Shown: positions 7,990 to 16,788 of the stretch, in pieces | Numbering within the stretch: position 1 is the first letter of the stretch | Layout of the letters: every line of letters starts with the position of its first letter | Source: Nocardioides jejuensis | Lineage (GTDB): Bacteria; Actinomycetota; Actinomycetes; Propionibacteriales; Nocardioidaceae | Direction of reading: 5' to 3' | NCBI RefSeq assembly: GCF_004337475.1 | Contig: NZ_SJZJ01000013.1 | Coordinates: 1 to 64,000, forward strand | Length of the DNA: 64,000 nt | Notes under the pieces: model-generated | The model's input: only the letters and a program-made list of their open reading frames with translations | Databases searched by the model: none | What the model was told of the DNA's origin: nothing | Made by a program: the position numbers and the translations under genes

Positions 7990-8805
7990 TCAGCGCGGGT
8001 CGGCGGGGTGGAGCGCGAGCGCGGAACGCGACCGCACGTGCGCCTCGCAGCGCCGCTTCAGCTCGGCGTACCCCTGCTCGCCCATGAGGGCGGTGAGCTC
8101 GGGCGCGGAGGTCACGTAGACCGGCTCCATGGCGACGTGCGCCTCGGTGTTGCCGGAGCAGTACCAGTCGAGGTCGTGGCCGCCCGGGCCCCAGCCGCGG
8201 CGGTCGTACTCGCCGATCCCGACCTCGGTGTACGACGTCCCGTCGATCCGCTCGACCTCGCGGAAGGTACGCCGGATCGGCAGCTGCCAGCAGACGTCCG
8301 GCTTGGTCTCGATGTAGCTGATGCCCTGCGCGATCGCGAGGCCGTGGAGGGCGCAGCCCGCGCCGCCGGCGAAGCCGGGGCGGTTGGAGAAGACGCATGC
8401 GGACTGGCCGTCGACCACGTGGGCGCGGGTCTTGCGCTCGCCGTCGTCGTCCTTCTCGACCCAGTCCTTGCGCTTCACGGTGCGACCGGGGTGGAACTGC
8501 CACGACTCCGGTGTGAGCTGGTCGACGAAGCCGGCGACGCGGTTCTCGTCGTCCTTGTCGCTGAAGTGCGCGCCGAGCGTGCAGCAGCCGACGTCGGGGG
8601 AGTGCTTGTAGATGCCGGCGCAGCCGGAGCCGAAGATGCACGTCCAGCTGGACGTGAGCCAGGTCAGGTCGCAGCGGAAGATCTCGGTCTCGTCGTGGGG
8701 GTTGACGAACTCGACGTACGCGCGGGGGAAATCAAGGGGGACCTCAGGCACCGGCACACAGTAGTCGCCCCTGACCGGGAGTCCGTACCGGTAGTTTGGA
8801 CGCAT
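7990..8805 (-). CDS. Cys-rich conserved protein, YkgJ/DUF3109-like layout
   Basis: 271-residue soluble protein with about eleven cysteines. They occur as isolated residues followed by a GCC pair near residue 70, then SACVFS, GCALHG and [11 protein letters not shown]. The order C..C..GCC..C..GCALH..KPxxC resembles the YkgJ/DUF3109 class of putative zinc or iron-sulfur proteins, but I cannot confirm membership. The ATG at 8805-8803 overlaps the ATG of divergent ppx (8804), so both genes start in the same GCATGC. If that spacing is impossible, a downstream GTG near 8775 is the alternative start. No function is assigned. Confidence 0.7.
   Translation of the reverse strand: MRPNYRYGLPVRGDYCVPVPEVPLDFPRAYVEFVNPHDETEIFRCDLTWLTSSWTCIFGSGCAGIYKHSPDVGCCTLGAHFSDKDDENRVAGFVDQLTPESWQFHPGRTVKRKDWVEKDDDGERKTRAHVVDGQSACVFSNRPGFAGGAGCALHGLAIAQGISYIETKPDVCWQLPIRRTFREVERIDGTSYTEVGIGEYDRRGWGPGGHDLDWYCSGNTEAHVAMEPVYVTSAPELTALMGEQGYAELKRRCEAHVRSRSALALHPADPR
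8792..8797 (+). promoter_or_regulatory. -10 box for leaderless ppx
   Basis: TAGTTT ends six bases before the ppx ATG (8804), so transcription should begin at or next to the start codon. A weak CTGACC lies 15 bases upstream as a possible -35. Confidence 0.5.
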
Positions 8806-9742
8806 GCGGCTGGGCGTCCTCGACATCGGTTCCAACACGGGCCACCTCCTGGTGGTCGACGCGCACGGTGGCGCGGCCCCGCTCCCGGCGTTCTCCTACA
8901 AGGAGCCGCTGCGTCTTGCCGAGCACCTCGACGAGTCCGGTGCGGTCAGCGAGGCGGGGATCCTCGCCCTGAAGTCCTTCTGCGCCTCGGCCCTCGAGGT
9001 CGCGGAGGACAAGGGCTGCGAGGAGATGTTGGCGTTCGCGACCTCGGCGGTCAGGGACGCGACCAACTCCGACGACGTGCTCGCCCGCGTCCAGGCCCAG
9101 ACCGGCGTCAACCTCGAGGTCCTGCCCGGCGAGGACGAGGCACGCCTGACCTTCCTCGCCGTACGCCGCTGGTTCGGCTGGTCGGCCGGCCGCCTGGCCG
9201 TCTTCGACATCGGCGGTGGCTCGCTCGAGATCGCCGGCGGCAAGGACGAGGCGCCCGACATCGCCTGGTCGCTTCCGCTCGGCGCCGCGCGTCTGGCACG
9301 CAACCACTTCGCCGACGGCCCGATCGACGACGCGTCGCTGAAGAAGCTGCGCCGCAAGATCCGCGCCGACATCGCCAAGGACGCCGGCCATCTGCTGCGC
9401 TACGGCGCCCCGGACCGTGCGGCGGCGACCTCCAAGACGTTCCGCTCGCTGGCCAGGATCTGTGGCGCAGCACCGTCGGGCGACGGGCCGCTGGTGCCGC
9501 GCGCGCTTCCGGCCGCTGAACTGGCCGAGTGGATCCCCAAGCTGGTCGGCATGGGCCACGACGAGCTCGCGCTGCTGCCGGGCGTCTCCGAGAGTCGCAC
9601 GCACCAGATCCTCCCCGGCGCCCTGGTGGCCGAGGCAGTCATGGACATCTTCGATCTGTCGCAGCTCGAGATCTGCCCCTGGGCACTTCGCGAGGGCGTC
9701 ATCCTCGAGCGCTTCGACCACCTGGGCTTCGTCCACCACTGA
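8804..9742 (+). CDS. ppx: Exopolyphosphatase / pppGpp phosphohydrolase (Ppx/GppA)
   Basis: Removes terminal phosphates from polyphosphate or converts pppGpp to ppGpp, so it would act in phosphate storage and stringent signalling. The 312-residue protein is the short actinobacterial form with only the two ASKHA domains. The first phosphate loop is [13 protein letters not shown] (residues 6-18) and the second is [14 protein letters not shown] near 133. The C-terminal HD domain of long enterobacterial enzymes is absent. It starts head-to-head with the Cys-rich gene and is followed, two bases after its stop, by the TIM-barrel gene, which suggests an operon. Confidence 0.9.
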   Translation: MRLGVLDIGSNTGHLLVVDAHGGAAPLPAFSYKEPLRLAEHLDESGAVSEAGILALKSFCASALEVAEDKGCEEMLAFATSAVRDATNSDDVLARVQAQTGVNLEVLPGEDEARLTFLAVRRWFGWSAGRLAVFDIGGGSLEIAGGKDEAPDIAWSLPLGAARLARNHFADGPIDDASLKKLRRKIRADIAKDAGHLLRYGAPDRAAATSKTFRSLARICGAAPSGDGPLVPRALPAAELAEWIPKLVGMGHDELALLPGVSESRTHQILPGALVAEAVMDIFDLSQLEICPWALREGVILERFDHLGFVHH

Positions 9743-9743
9743 C

Positions 9744-10538
9744 ATGGCCGGGTTCGGGGGAGTCGTCGGCCTGAGCACCGCCTCGGTCTACCCCGAGTCG
9801 ACCAGCCACGCCTTCGCCTACGCCAGGCGGCTCGGCTACGACGCGGTCGAGGTGATGGTCGGCATCGACGCGATCTCGCGTGACGCCGCGGCCCTGCGCG
9901 CCCTTTCGGAGCGCCACGAGGTGCCGGTCTGTGCTGTCCACGCACCCTGCCTCCTCGTGACGCAACGCGTCTGGGGCACCGAGCCGTGGGGCAAGCTCGA
10001 ACGCTCTGCCGAGCTGGCGCACGACCTCGGCGCCGACGTGGTCGTCGTCCATCCGCCGTTTCGCTGGCAACGCGACTACGCCCGTGGCTTCGTCGAGGGC
10101 ATCGCTTCGCTCGAACGCACCACGGGCATCGCCTTCGCGGTCGAGAACATGTATCCGTGGCGTGCCTCGACCCGCCGCGGCATGGAGATCTACCAGCCCG
10201 GCTGGGACCCCTCCGAGGAGTCCTATGCCAACACCACGATCGATCTCTCGCACGCCGCCACCGCGCAGGTCGATGCGCTCGAGATGGCCCAGCGCCTCGG
10301 CCCTCGCCTGCGCCATCTCCACCTGACCGACGGTCTCGGGTCGCCCAAGGACGAGCACCTCGTCCCGGGCCGCGGCACCCAGCCGGCCAAGGAGCTCCTG
10401 CGCCACCTCGCGGCCACCGGCTTCGGCGGGCACGTCGTGCTCGAGATCAACACCCGCCGGTCGGGCACGGCGAAGCAGCGCGACGCCGACCTGGCCGAGT
10501 CGCTCGCCTTCGCGCGGGAGCACCTCGGCGTCGGCTGA
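9744..10538 (+). CDS. Sugar phosphate isomerase/epimerase-like TIM barrel
   Basis: 264-residue protein of the xylose-isomerase-like/AP-endonuclease-2 family. Recognisable strand ends carrying metal ligands are [23 protein letters not shown] (a Glu ligand), RHLHLTD and VVLEINTRR (a Glu ligand). Substrate is unknown; relatives include hydroxypyruvate isomerases and endonuclease IV. The ATG lies two bases after the ppx stop, so translation is probably coupled. An ABC transporter follows 19 bases later. Confidence 0.85.
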   Translation: MAGFGGVVGLSTASVYPESTSHAFAYARRLGYDAVEVMVGIDAISRDAAALRALSERHEVPVCAVHAPCLLVTQRVWGTEPWGKLERSAELAHDLGADVVVVHPPFRWQRDYARGFVEGIASLERTTGIAFAVENMYPWRASTRRGMEIYQPGWDPSEESYANTTIDLSHAATAQVDALEMAQRLGPRLRHLHLTDGLGSPKDEHLVPGRGTQPAKELLRHLAATGFGGHVVLEINTRRSGTAKQRDADLAESLAFAREHLGVG

Positions 10539-10557
10539 CAGGAGTAGCGTCGCCAGC

Positions 10558-11271
10558 ATGGGCGACGCGGTGCGGGTCTCCGGTCTGACGGTCGTGCGCG
10601 GCGGGCACGAGGTCTTGCGCGGGCTCGACTTCACGCTGCGTTCCGGCGAGGTCACGGGCCTGCTCGGCCCGTCCGGCTGCGGCAAGTCCACCCTGATGCG
10701 AACGCTGGTCGGCGTCCAGGCAGGGGTGCGGGGCGCGGTGGAGGTGCTCGGTGAGCCGGCGGGCGCGGCCACCCTCCGCCGGCGGATCGGCTACCAGACC
10801 CAGGCCGTCAGCGTGTACGACGACCTGTCGGTGCGCGAGAACCTTCGCTTCTTCGCCCGGGTGCTCGGCGTGGGTGCTGACCGGGTCGAGCAGGTGCTGG
10901 AGACGACCGGTCTGGTGCCCCAGGCGGATGCCGTGGTGGGTGCGCTCAGCGGTGGTCAGCGCAGCCGCGCCAGCCTCGCCGTCGCCCTGCTCGGCGACCC
11001 CGACCTGCTCGTCCTCGACGAGCCCACCGTGGGGCTCGACCCGGTCCTGCGCCAGGAGCTGTGGACGACGTTCCACGCGATCGCCGCACGCGGCGCAGCG
11101 GTGCTGGTCTCCAGCCACGTCATGGACGAGGCGGAGCGCTGCGAGCGCCTGCTGCTCATGCGCGAAGGGCTGCTCATCGCCGACGGCACCCCGGCGGCCA
11201 TCAAGGCGTCGGCCGGCGCGCGCGACATCGAGGGTGCCTTCCTCGCCCTGGTCCGCGGAGGTGCGGCATGA
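10558..11271 (+). CDS. ABC transporter ATP-binding protein (DrrA/NatA type)
   Basis: 237-residue ATPase with Walker A GPSGCGKST, a Q-loop region (IGYQTQAVSVYDDL), the signature ALSGGQRSR, Walker B LLVLDEPTVGLD and a switch histidine in VLVSSHVMDEA. It pairs with the membrane gene that begins four bases before its stop (ATGA overlap) to form a two-gene exporter of the DrrAB/NatAB kind. The substrate is unknown: a drug, lipid or ion. Confidence 0.92.
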   Translation: MGDAVRVSGLTVVRGGHEVLRGLDFTLRSGEVTGLLGPSGCGKSTLMRTLVGVQAGVRGAVEVLGEPAGAATLRRRIGYQTQAVSVYDDLSVRENLRFFARVLGVGADRVEQVLETTGLVPQADAVVGALSGGQRSRASLAVALLGDPDLLVLDEPTVGLDPVLRQELWTTFHAIAARGAAVLVSSHVMDEAERCERLLLMREGLLIADGTPAAIKASAGARDIEGAFLALVRGGAA

Positions 11272-12059
11272 ACCTCGCCCAGCGCACGACCCACGGATCG
11301 ACCGACCACGTCGGCATCACCCTCGCGATCGCCGCGCGCGTCCTGACCCAGCTGCGCCGCGACCACCGGACGCTCGCGATCATGATCGTGCTGCCCTGCC
11401 TGCTGATGACGCTGCTGTGGTGGATGTTCTCCGCGCCGGCCTACGCGCCGCCGTACGGGCTCGGGATGTTCGACCGGGTCGCGCCGGCCCTCCTGGCGAT
11501 CTTCCCGTTCATCGTGATGTTCCTGGTGACCAGCGTGACCACCCTGCGCGAGCGGGGGAGCGGCACGCTCGAACGGCTCCTGGCGATGCCGATGGGCAAG
11601 GTCGACTTCCTGGTCGGCTACGCGATCGCCTTCGGCCTGGTGGCAGCCGTGCAGTCACTCGTCGCCGTCGGGCTCAGCGTGGGGCTGCTCGGGCTCGACA
11701 TCCAGGGGCCGGTCTGGCTGCTCACGGTGGTGGCCGTCGTCGACGCGCTGCTCGGCACGGCGTTCGGGCTCTTCGTCAGTGCCTTCGCGCGCACGGAGTT
11801 CCAGGCGGTGCAGTTCATGCCGGCGCTGGTCGTGCCGCAGATCCTCCTCTGCGGGCTCTTCGTCTCGCGTGACCACCTGCCGACCGTGCTTGGCCACGTC
11901 AGCGACGTCCTCCCGCTCTCGTACGCCGTCGACGCGATGACCCAGGTCCGCGACAGCGTCGACACCGGCCCGGTCTGGGGCGACCTCGGGGTGATCGCGG
12001 CGTACGTCGTGGTCGGCCTGGCGCTCGGAGCGGCGACCCTGCGTCGGCGTACGGACTAG
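11268..12059 (+). CDS. ABC-2 type exporter permease
   Basis: 263-residue membrane protein with six likely transmembrane segments, beginning with AIMIVLPCLLMTLLWWMF near residue 40. It has an ABC-2 cytoplasmic loop RERGSGTLERLLAMP and closing segments near 145-180, 190-205 and 240-256. It begins inside the ATPase stop codon and is the obvious membrane half of that transporter. Proline dehydrogenase follows three bases after its stop. Confidence 0.9.
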   Translation: MNLAQRTTHGSTDHVGITLAIAARVLTQLRRDHRTLAIMIVLPCLLMTLLWWMFSAPAYAPPYGLGMFDRVAPALLAIFPFIVMFLVTSVTTLRERGSGTLERLLAMPMGKVDFLVGYAIAFGLVAAVQSLVAVGLSVGLLGLDIQGPVWLLTVVAVVDALLGTAFGLFVSAFARTEFQAVQFMPALVVPQILLCGLFVSRDHLPTVLGHVSDVLPLSYAVDAMTQVRDSVDTGPVWGDLGVIAAYVVVGLALGAATLRRRTD

Positions 12060-12062
12060 GGC

Positions 12063-12989
12063 ATGCCCAACCGAGCCCTGCTGGCCCTGGCCCGCAGCGA
12101 CCGCGCCCGCGACCTGGCCCTGCAGCTGCCCGCGACGCGGGCGATGGTGCGGCGCTTCGTGCCCGGCGAGACGCGGACTGCGGCCGTGGAGGTCGCGGCA
12201 GGCCTCGTCGCCGAGGGGCTGCGGGTGACGCTCGACCGCCTCGGCGAGGACACCACCGAACGGCGGCACGCCCACCGCGTCGAGGCCGAGTACGCCGCAC
12301 TCCTAGGCGAGCTGGCGCGGCGCGGGCTCGCGCGGCACACCGAGGTCTCCGTCAAGCTCACCGCCCTCGGCCTGCGCCTCCCGGGCGGTGAGGAGATCGC
12401 GACGATGCATGCGCGGTCGATCTGCGAGACCGCCCGCACCGCCGGCACCACGGTCACCCTCGACATGGAGGACCACACGGTCACGGCGGCGACCCTGCGG
12501 GTGCTCCGTGCGCTGCGCGCCGAGTTCCCGGAGACGGGAGGCGTGCTCCAGGCCTACCTGCGCCGTACGCCGGCGGACTGCCGCACGCTGTCCGGCCCCG
12601 GATCCCGGATCCGCCTCTGCAAGGGCGCCTACGACGAGCCCGCCGACGTCGCGTTCGCCAGCCGCCACGAGGTCGACCTCTCCTACGTGGCCTGCCTGCG
12701 GACGCTGCTGGCCGGCGAGGGGTATCCGATGGTGGCCACGCACGACCCGCGCATCATCGCGATCGCCCGCCACCTCGCCGAGCGGCACGGTCGGGTGCCC
12801 GGCGACCATGAGTTCCAGATGCTCTACGGCGTGAGGCCGGACGAGCAGCGCCGGCTTGCAGCGGAGGGCGAGACGGTGCGCGTCTACCTGCCCTACGGCG
12901 AGGAGTGGTGGGGCTACCTCACGCGGCGCTTGGCGGAGCGTCCGGCGAACCTGTCATTCTTTGTACGTTCCCTCCTCTCCAGCTCGTAG
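12063..12989 (+). CDS. Proline dehydrogenase
   Basis: FAD-dependent oxidation of proline to pyrroline-5-carboxylate, coupled to the respiratory quinone pool. The 308-residue protein is the monofunctional TIM-barrel type. It has conserved segments EVSVKLTALGLR, TLDMEDHTVT, IRLCKGAYDEP, ATHDPRIIAIA, EFQMLYGVR and VYLPYGEEWWGYLTRRLAERP, the last being the substrate-binding RRxxER region. No P5C dehydrogenase is in the window. It is followed by proC, the biosynthetic enzyme for the reverse reaction. Confidence 0.93.
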   Translation: MPNRALLALARSDRARDLALQLPATRAMVRRFVPGETRTAAVEVAAGLVAEGLRVTLDRLGEDTTERRHAHRVEAEYAALLGELARRGLARHTEVSVKLTALGLRLPGGEEIATMHARSICETARTAGTTVTLDMEDHTVTAATLRVLRALRAEFPETGGVLQAYLRRTPADCRTLSGPGSRIRLCKGAYDEPADVAFASRHEVDLSYVACLRTLLAGEGYPMVATHDPRIIAIARHLAERHGRVPGDHEFQMLYGVRPDEQRRLAAEGETVRVYLPYGEEWWGYLTRRLAERPANLSFFVRSLLSSS

Positions 12990-13007
12990 AAGAAGCAGGT
13001 GCCCCGC

Positions 13008-13826
13008 ATGGCAGGCGATCAGGCAGGCAAGACGGCGTTCATCGGCGTCGGTGTCATGGGCGAGACGATCCTCGCCGGGCTCCTCCGCTCCGGCCGTCCG
13101 GTGGGCGACTTCATCGTGGGCGTACGCCGGCAGGAGCGCGGCGACGAGCTGGCCACGAAGTACGGCGTCACCGTCCTGCCGAATCTCGATGCGGCCGCGA
13201 GCGCCGACACCGTCGTGCTCGGCATGAAGCCCCAGGACCTCGCCGGCGCGCTCCAGGAGATCGCTCCGGTCCTGCGCCCGGGCCAGCTGCTCGTCTCGCT
13301 TGCCGCCGGCATCACGACGGCGTTCATCGAGACCCACGTGCCCGGTGGCGTCGCCGTCGTCCGGGTCATGCCCAACACGCCGGCGCTCGTCGACGAGGGC
13401 ATGCACGCGCTGTCGGCGGGCTCGCACTGCGACGAGGCGCACCTCGTCGAGGCCGAGGGCCTGCTCGGAGCGACGGGCAAGGTCGTCCGCATCGCCGAGA
13501 AGCTCCAGAACGCCGCCACGGCGGTCAGCGGCTCGGGTCCGGCGTACATCTTCTACGTGGTCGAGGCGATGATCGACGCCGGCGTGATGCTCGGTCTGCC
13601 GCGTCCGCTCGCCACGGAGCTGGCCGTCCAGACGCTCTACGGCTCGGCCACGATGCTGCGCGAGACGCAGCAGCACCCGACGATCCTGCGCGAGCAGGTG
13701 ACCTCGCCCGGCGGCACGACGGCTGCGGCCCTGCGCTACCTCGAGGACCACAAGGTCAAGGCGGCGTTCCTGTCGGCCATGGAGGCCTGCCGGGACCGCG
13801 CGCAGCAGCTCGCCGCCGACTCCTGA
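13008..13826 (+). CDS. proC: Pyrroline-5-carboxylate reductase
   Basis: Last step of proline synthesis, reducing P5C with NAD(P)H in the cytoplasm. 272 residues. It has an N-terminal Rossmann FIGVGVMGETI, VLGMKPQD, VRVMPNTPALVDEG, the C-terminal dimer domain with AVSGSGPAYIF, and the signature region REQVTSPGGTTAAALRYLE. ATG 13008 is preferred because AGCAGG lies 9 bases upstream; GTG 12999 is in frame but too close to that site. proC next to the small HTH and bS22 genes is the conserved actinobacterial order. Confidence 0.95.
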   Translation: MAGDQAGKTAFIGVGVMGETILAGLLRSGRPVGDFIVGVRRQERGDELATKYGVTVLPNLDAAASADTVVLGMKPQDLAGALQEIAPVLRPGQLLVSLAAGITTAFIETHVPGGVAVVRVMPNTPALVDEGMHALSAGSHCDEAHLVEAEGLLGATGKVVRIAEKLQNAATAVSGSGPAYIFYVVEAMIDAGVMLGLPRPLATELAVQTLYGSATMLRETQQHPTILREQVTSPGGTTAAALRYLEDHKVKAAFLSAMEACRDRAQQLAADS

Positions 13827-13925
13827 GGCACTGTCTGGGGCGGCAAGCGCACGCAAATCAACGCGCCACGCCGATAACCACAGATAATTTTCCGTCACAC
13901 TCTTCCCCCGAGTCACACGAGCCCC

Positions 13926-13931
13926 TAATGT
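13926..13931 (+). promoter_or_regulatory. -10 box for the small HTH gene
   Basis: TAATGT, about 70 bases before the HTH gene, in an unusually A+T-rich stretch that also holds two GATAA motifs (13873-13890). The leader contains a CGCCAG/CTGGCG hairpin near 13952-13972. The -35 is poor. Confidence 0.4.
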
Positions 13932-14000
13932 TCAGGACACGGGGCACGTGGGTCGCCAGTGGGGAAGCTGGCGGCGTGCGCCCAGAGAAAGCGGTGAGCC

Positions 14001-14204
14001 ATGGCTGCCAACCCGTCTGACATCTCCGAGGTCAAGTTCCTGACCATCGCCGAGGTGGCCACGATGATGCGCGTCTCCAAGATGACCGTCTACCGACTCG
14101 TCCATGGTGGGGAGCTTCCGGCGCACCGCGTGGGCCGTTCGTTCCGTGTCCAGGAGAAGGACGTCACCGAGTACATCCAGCGTTCGTTCTACGACGCCGG
14201 CTGA
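14001..14204 (+). CDS. Small MerR/excisionase-type HTH DNA-binding protein
   Basis: 67-residue protein made almost entirely of an excisionase/MerR-like winged helix-turn-helix: FLTIAEVATMMRVSKMTVYR followed by the wing HRVGRSFRVQEKDV. It is the conserved small regulator that sits between proC and bS22 in actinobacteria (Rv0500A position) and is related to, but distinct from, BldC. Targets are unknown. It has its own likely promoter at 13926 and is closed by the hairpin at 14231-14273, so it looks monocistronic. Confidence 0.9.
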   Translation: MAANPSDISEVKFLTIAEVATMMRVSKMTVYRLVHGGELPAHRVGRSFRVQEKDVTEYIQRSFYDAG

Positions 14205-14230
14205 CCTGCTCGCTGATTCACCGGCACGCC

Positions 14231-14273
14231 GCCCGCCGCGGCCCCACGTCGTACGACGTGCGGTCTGGCGGGC
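14231..14273 (+). terminator. Hairpin after the HTH gene
   Basis: GCCCGCC (14231-14237) pairs with GGCGGGC (14267-14273). A perfect 14-base palindrome ACGTCGTACGACGT at 14246-14259 forms the inner stem. It separates the HTH gene from the bS22 promoter. Confidence 0.6.
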
Positions 14274-14282
14274 GGACCCGAT

Positions 14283-14311
14283 TTCGGACCCTGCGGCCGG
14301 GCCGATACGCT
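14283..14311 (+). promoter_or_regulatory. Promoter of bS22 gene
   Basis: TTCGGA, 17 bases, TACGCT. The -10 is a good TANNNT match and the spacing is standard. It would give a leader of roughly 55 bases ending in the GGAAAGG ribosome site. Confidence 0.5.
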
Positions 14312-14372
14312 GGGGCAGGTCGCCCGTGCTGTATCCGCCAGGGCAGACGTCAAGCTCTGGAAAGGTTCCACC

Positions 14373-14474
14373 GTGGGTTCTGTCATCAAGAAGCGCCGCA
14401 AGCGCATGGCCAAGAAGAAGCACCGCAAGCTGCTGAAGAAGACGCGCGTGGCGCGTCGCAAGCTCGGTAAGTGA
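14373..14474 (+). CDS. Ribosomal protein bS22 (AURKAIN domain), 33 residues
   Basis: Very small, highly basic protein (about half Lys or Arg) beginning [19 protein letters not shown], the signature of the actinobacterial 30S protein bS22. In mycobacterial ribosome structures bS22 sits near the decoding centre. The gene starts with GTG and has GGAAAGG seven bases upstream at 14359-14365. It occupies the same place as Rv0500B, between the HTH gene and the epimerase. It is easily missed because of its size. Confidence 0.92.
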   Translation: MGSVIKKRRKRMAKKKHRKLLKKTRVARRKLGK

Positions 14475-14487
14475 GCCTGCTGCTTCG

Positions 14488-15573
14488 ATGACGCAGGCCG
14501 GCAAGGTCGTGCTCGTCACCGGGGTCTCGCGTGACCTCGGGCGACGTTTTGCGCGCAACCTTGCCGATGACCCTGCGGTAGCGAACGTCATCGGCGTCGA
14601 CGTCATCCCTCCTGAGGGTGACCTCGGCGCCGTTTCGTTTGTCCGCGCAGACCTGCGCAACCCCGTCGTCGCCAAGCTCCTCGTCCGCGAGCGGGTCGAC
14701 ACCGTCGTGCACATGAGCGTAGTCGCCACGCCAGGCGGCATGGGCTCGCGCGCCTCCATGAAGGAGGCCAACGTGATCGGCACGATGCAGCTGCTCGGTG
14801 CCTGCCAGCGCGCCCCCGACGTGCAGCGCGTCGTGGTGAAGTCGACGACGACGGTCTACGGCGCGAGCCACCGTGACCCGGCGATGTTCACCGAGGAGAT
14901 GGGCCCCAAGCGCATGCCGCGCTCGGGCTACTCCCGCGACGCACTCGAGATCGAGGGCTACGTGCGCGGCTTCGCCCGGCGCCGTCCCGACGTCCACGTC
15001 GCGATGCTGCGCGCTGCCAACGTCATCGGCCCCGGCGTCGACAGCCCGATCGCGCAGTACTTCCGCCTGCCGGTCGTCCCGACCGTGCTCGGCTACGACC
15101 CGCGCCTGCAGTTCCTGCACGAGGCCGATCTGATGGGCGCGCTCCGCCACGCGGTGCTCACCGATGCCAGCGGCACCTTCAACCTCGCCGGCGACGGGGT
15201 CCTGCTTCTCTCCCAGGCGATCCGTCGACTCGGACGCGCAGGCCTTCCCGTGCCGTCGTTCGCGCTCTCCGCAGTTGGATCCGCGATCCGGGGCGTCGGC
15301 CGGTCCGAGTTCGCGACGGAGCTCGTGCACTTCCTGACCTACGGCCGGGGCGTCGACACGACGCGGCTGCACGAGGAGTTCGGCTACCGGCCGCGCTACT
15401 CGACCGAAGAGGCGTTCTGCGACTTCGCACGGTCGGTCGACATGCCGCCCGGCGTCCCTGGCCTGGCTGTCGCCGAGCCGGCGCTGGCCTCTCTCGAGCG
15501 GGCACTGACCCGCTCGGCGGTGCCGACGTCTGCTCCCACTGCTGCTCCCACGGGAGGTGAGCTGGATGGATGA
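14488..15573 (+). CDS. NAD-dependent epimerase/dehydratase family protein (GalE2-like)
   Basis: 361-residue extended-SDR protein, syntenic with Rv0501 (galE2). The N-terminal nucleotide-binding region is VLVTGVSRDLGRRFARNL, followed by FVRADLRNP and VVHMSVVA. The active-site Ser/Thr is in VKSTTTVYG and Tyr148 is in SGYSRDALE. The usual catalytic lysine four residues after the tyrosine is alanine (Ala152), so ordinary sugar-epimerase chemistry is doubtful. The C-terminal tail (about 330-361) is low-complexity Ala/Thr/Pro. Its stop overlaps the acyltransferase start region, which suggests co-translation. Confidence 0.85.
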   Translation: MTQAGKVVLVTGVSRDLGRRFARNLADDPAVANVIGVDVIPPEGDLGAVSFVRADLRNPVVAKLLVRERVDTVVHMSVVATPGGMGSRASMKEANVIGTMQLLGACQRAPDVQRVVVKSTTTVYGASHRDPAMFTEEMGPKRMPRSGYSRDALEIEGYVRGFARRRPDVHVAMLRAANVIGPGVDSPIAQYFRLPVVPTVLGYDPRLQFLHEADLMGALRHAVLTDASGTFNLAGDGVLLLSQAIRRLGRAGLPVPSFALSAVGSAIRGVGRSEFATELVHFLTYGRGVDTTRLHEEFGYRPRYSTEEAFCDFARSVDMPPGVPGLAVAEPALASLERALTRSAVPTSAPTAAPTGGELDG

Positions 15574-16726
15574 CGCCGACATCATCCCGATCGGCACCCA
15601 CGGCGCCGCGGGTCGCGGCACCGGGCGCAACCCGTCCAAGGCGGCACGTGACCTGCTTGGTGGGGGACGCCGCCGCCCGCCTGCTCCGCGCTCGCCGGAG
15701 GATGCCGACGTACGCCCGCTGAAGGTGCCGGACCCGGAAGAAGTCCCCGTCGTGCCGGATGCGCCGATCCTGGCCGCACCCGAGGGCCCGGGCGCCGCGC
15801 CCGAGACGACCGGCGGTGGCTCGAAGCGTCCTGGCATTCCCCTCACCGAGATCGTCGAGGCGCTCACGCACGCCGCGATGGAGGTCTTCGGCGACGACTG
15901 GGAGCGCAAGCTCGCCCACTTCATCGCCTTCCTGCGCCGCCGGATCACGGGTGAGTTCGAGGTCGACGACTACGGCTTCGACCCGGAGCTCACCGAGCGG
16001 CTCCTGATGACCGCCGCGCGACCGCTCGCTGAGAAGTGGTTCCGCGTCGAGGTGCGCGGTGTCGAGAACATCCCGAAGACCGGCGGCGCACTGATCGTCT
16101 CCAACCACTCGGGCACGGTCCCTGTGGACGCCCTGATGACGATGTTCCAGGTCCACGAGCGGACCGGGCGTCACCTGCGCCCGCTCGGTGCCGACCTGGT
16201 CTTCCGGCTTCCCTTCGTCAGCACCGTCGCCCGCCGCGGCGGCGTGACCCTGGCCTGTCAGGAGGACGCCGAGCGCATGCTCAACGGCGGCGAGCTCGTC
16301 GGCGTCTGGCCCGAAGGCTTCAAGGGCATCGGCAAGCCGTTCTCGGAGCGCTACAAGCTGCAGCGCTTCGGCCGTGGCGGCTTCGTCGGCGCGGCGCTGC
16401 GCACGAGCGTGCCGATCATCCCGGTCTCGGTCGTCGGCGCGGAGGAGATCTATCCGCTCGTCGGCAACGTGCCGGCGCTGGCGCGTCTCCTCGGCCTGCC
16501 GTACGTCCCGATCACGCCGTTCTTCCCGCTCCTCGGCCCGCTCGGCCTGGTGCCGCTTCCGTCGAAGTGGATCATCGAGTTCGGCGAGCCGATCCACACC
16601 GAGGCGTACGACGCCAGCGCCGCGGAGGACCCGCTCACCGTCTTCGAGGTGACCGACCGGGTGCGCGAAACGATCCAGCAGACGCTGTACCAGCTGCTGA
16701 TGCGGCGCCGCTCGATCTTCGGCTGA
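15566..16726 (+). CDS. Lysophospholipid/glycerolipid acyltransferase family protein
   Basis: 386-residue PlsC-like acyltransferase that would transfer a fatty acyl chain to a lipid acceptor at the membrane (Rv0502 position). Residues 1-90 are a Pro-rich, poorly ordered N-terminus. The catalytic core begins near 155 with SNHSGTVPVD, where His181 and Asp188 are separated by six residues rather than the canonical four. Then come RRGGVTLACQ, VWPEGFKGIGKPF and IIPVSVVGAEE. ATG 15566 lies 8 bases after GGGAGG and overlaps the epimerase stop; GTG 15557 is the alternative. The acceptor is unknown. Confidence 0.88.
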   Translation: MDDADIIPIGTHGAAGRGTGRNPSKAARDLLGGGRRRPPAPRSPEDADVRPLKVPDPEEVPVVPDAPILAAPEGPGAAPETTGGGSKRPGIPLTEIVEALTHAAMEVFGDDWERKLAHFIAFLRRRITGEFEVDDYGFDPELTERLLMTAARPLAEKWFRVEVRGVENIPKTGGALIVSNHSGTVPVDALMTMFQVHERTGRHLRPLGADLVFRLPFVSTVARRGGVTLACQEDAERMLNGGELVGVWPEGFKGIGKPFSERYKLQRFGRGGFVGAALRTSVPIIPVSVVGAEEIYPLVGNVPALARLLGLPYVPITPFFPLLGPLGLVPLPSKWIIEFGEPIHTEAYDASAAEDPLTVFEVTDRVRETIQQTLYQLLMRRRSIFG

Positions 16727-16788
16727 GCGCCGGTCCGCGTCCGGTGCTTGTGCCTCGGGCCTGCGCTGCGATGTCCCCGGCCCGCGCT

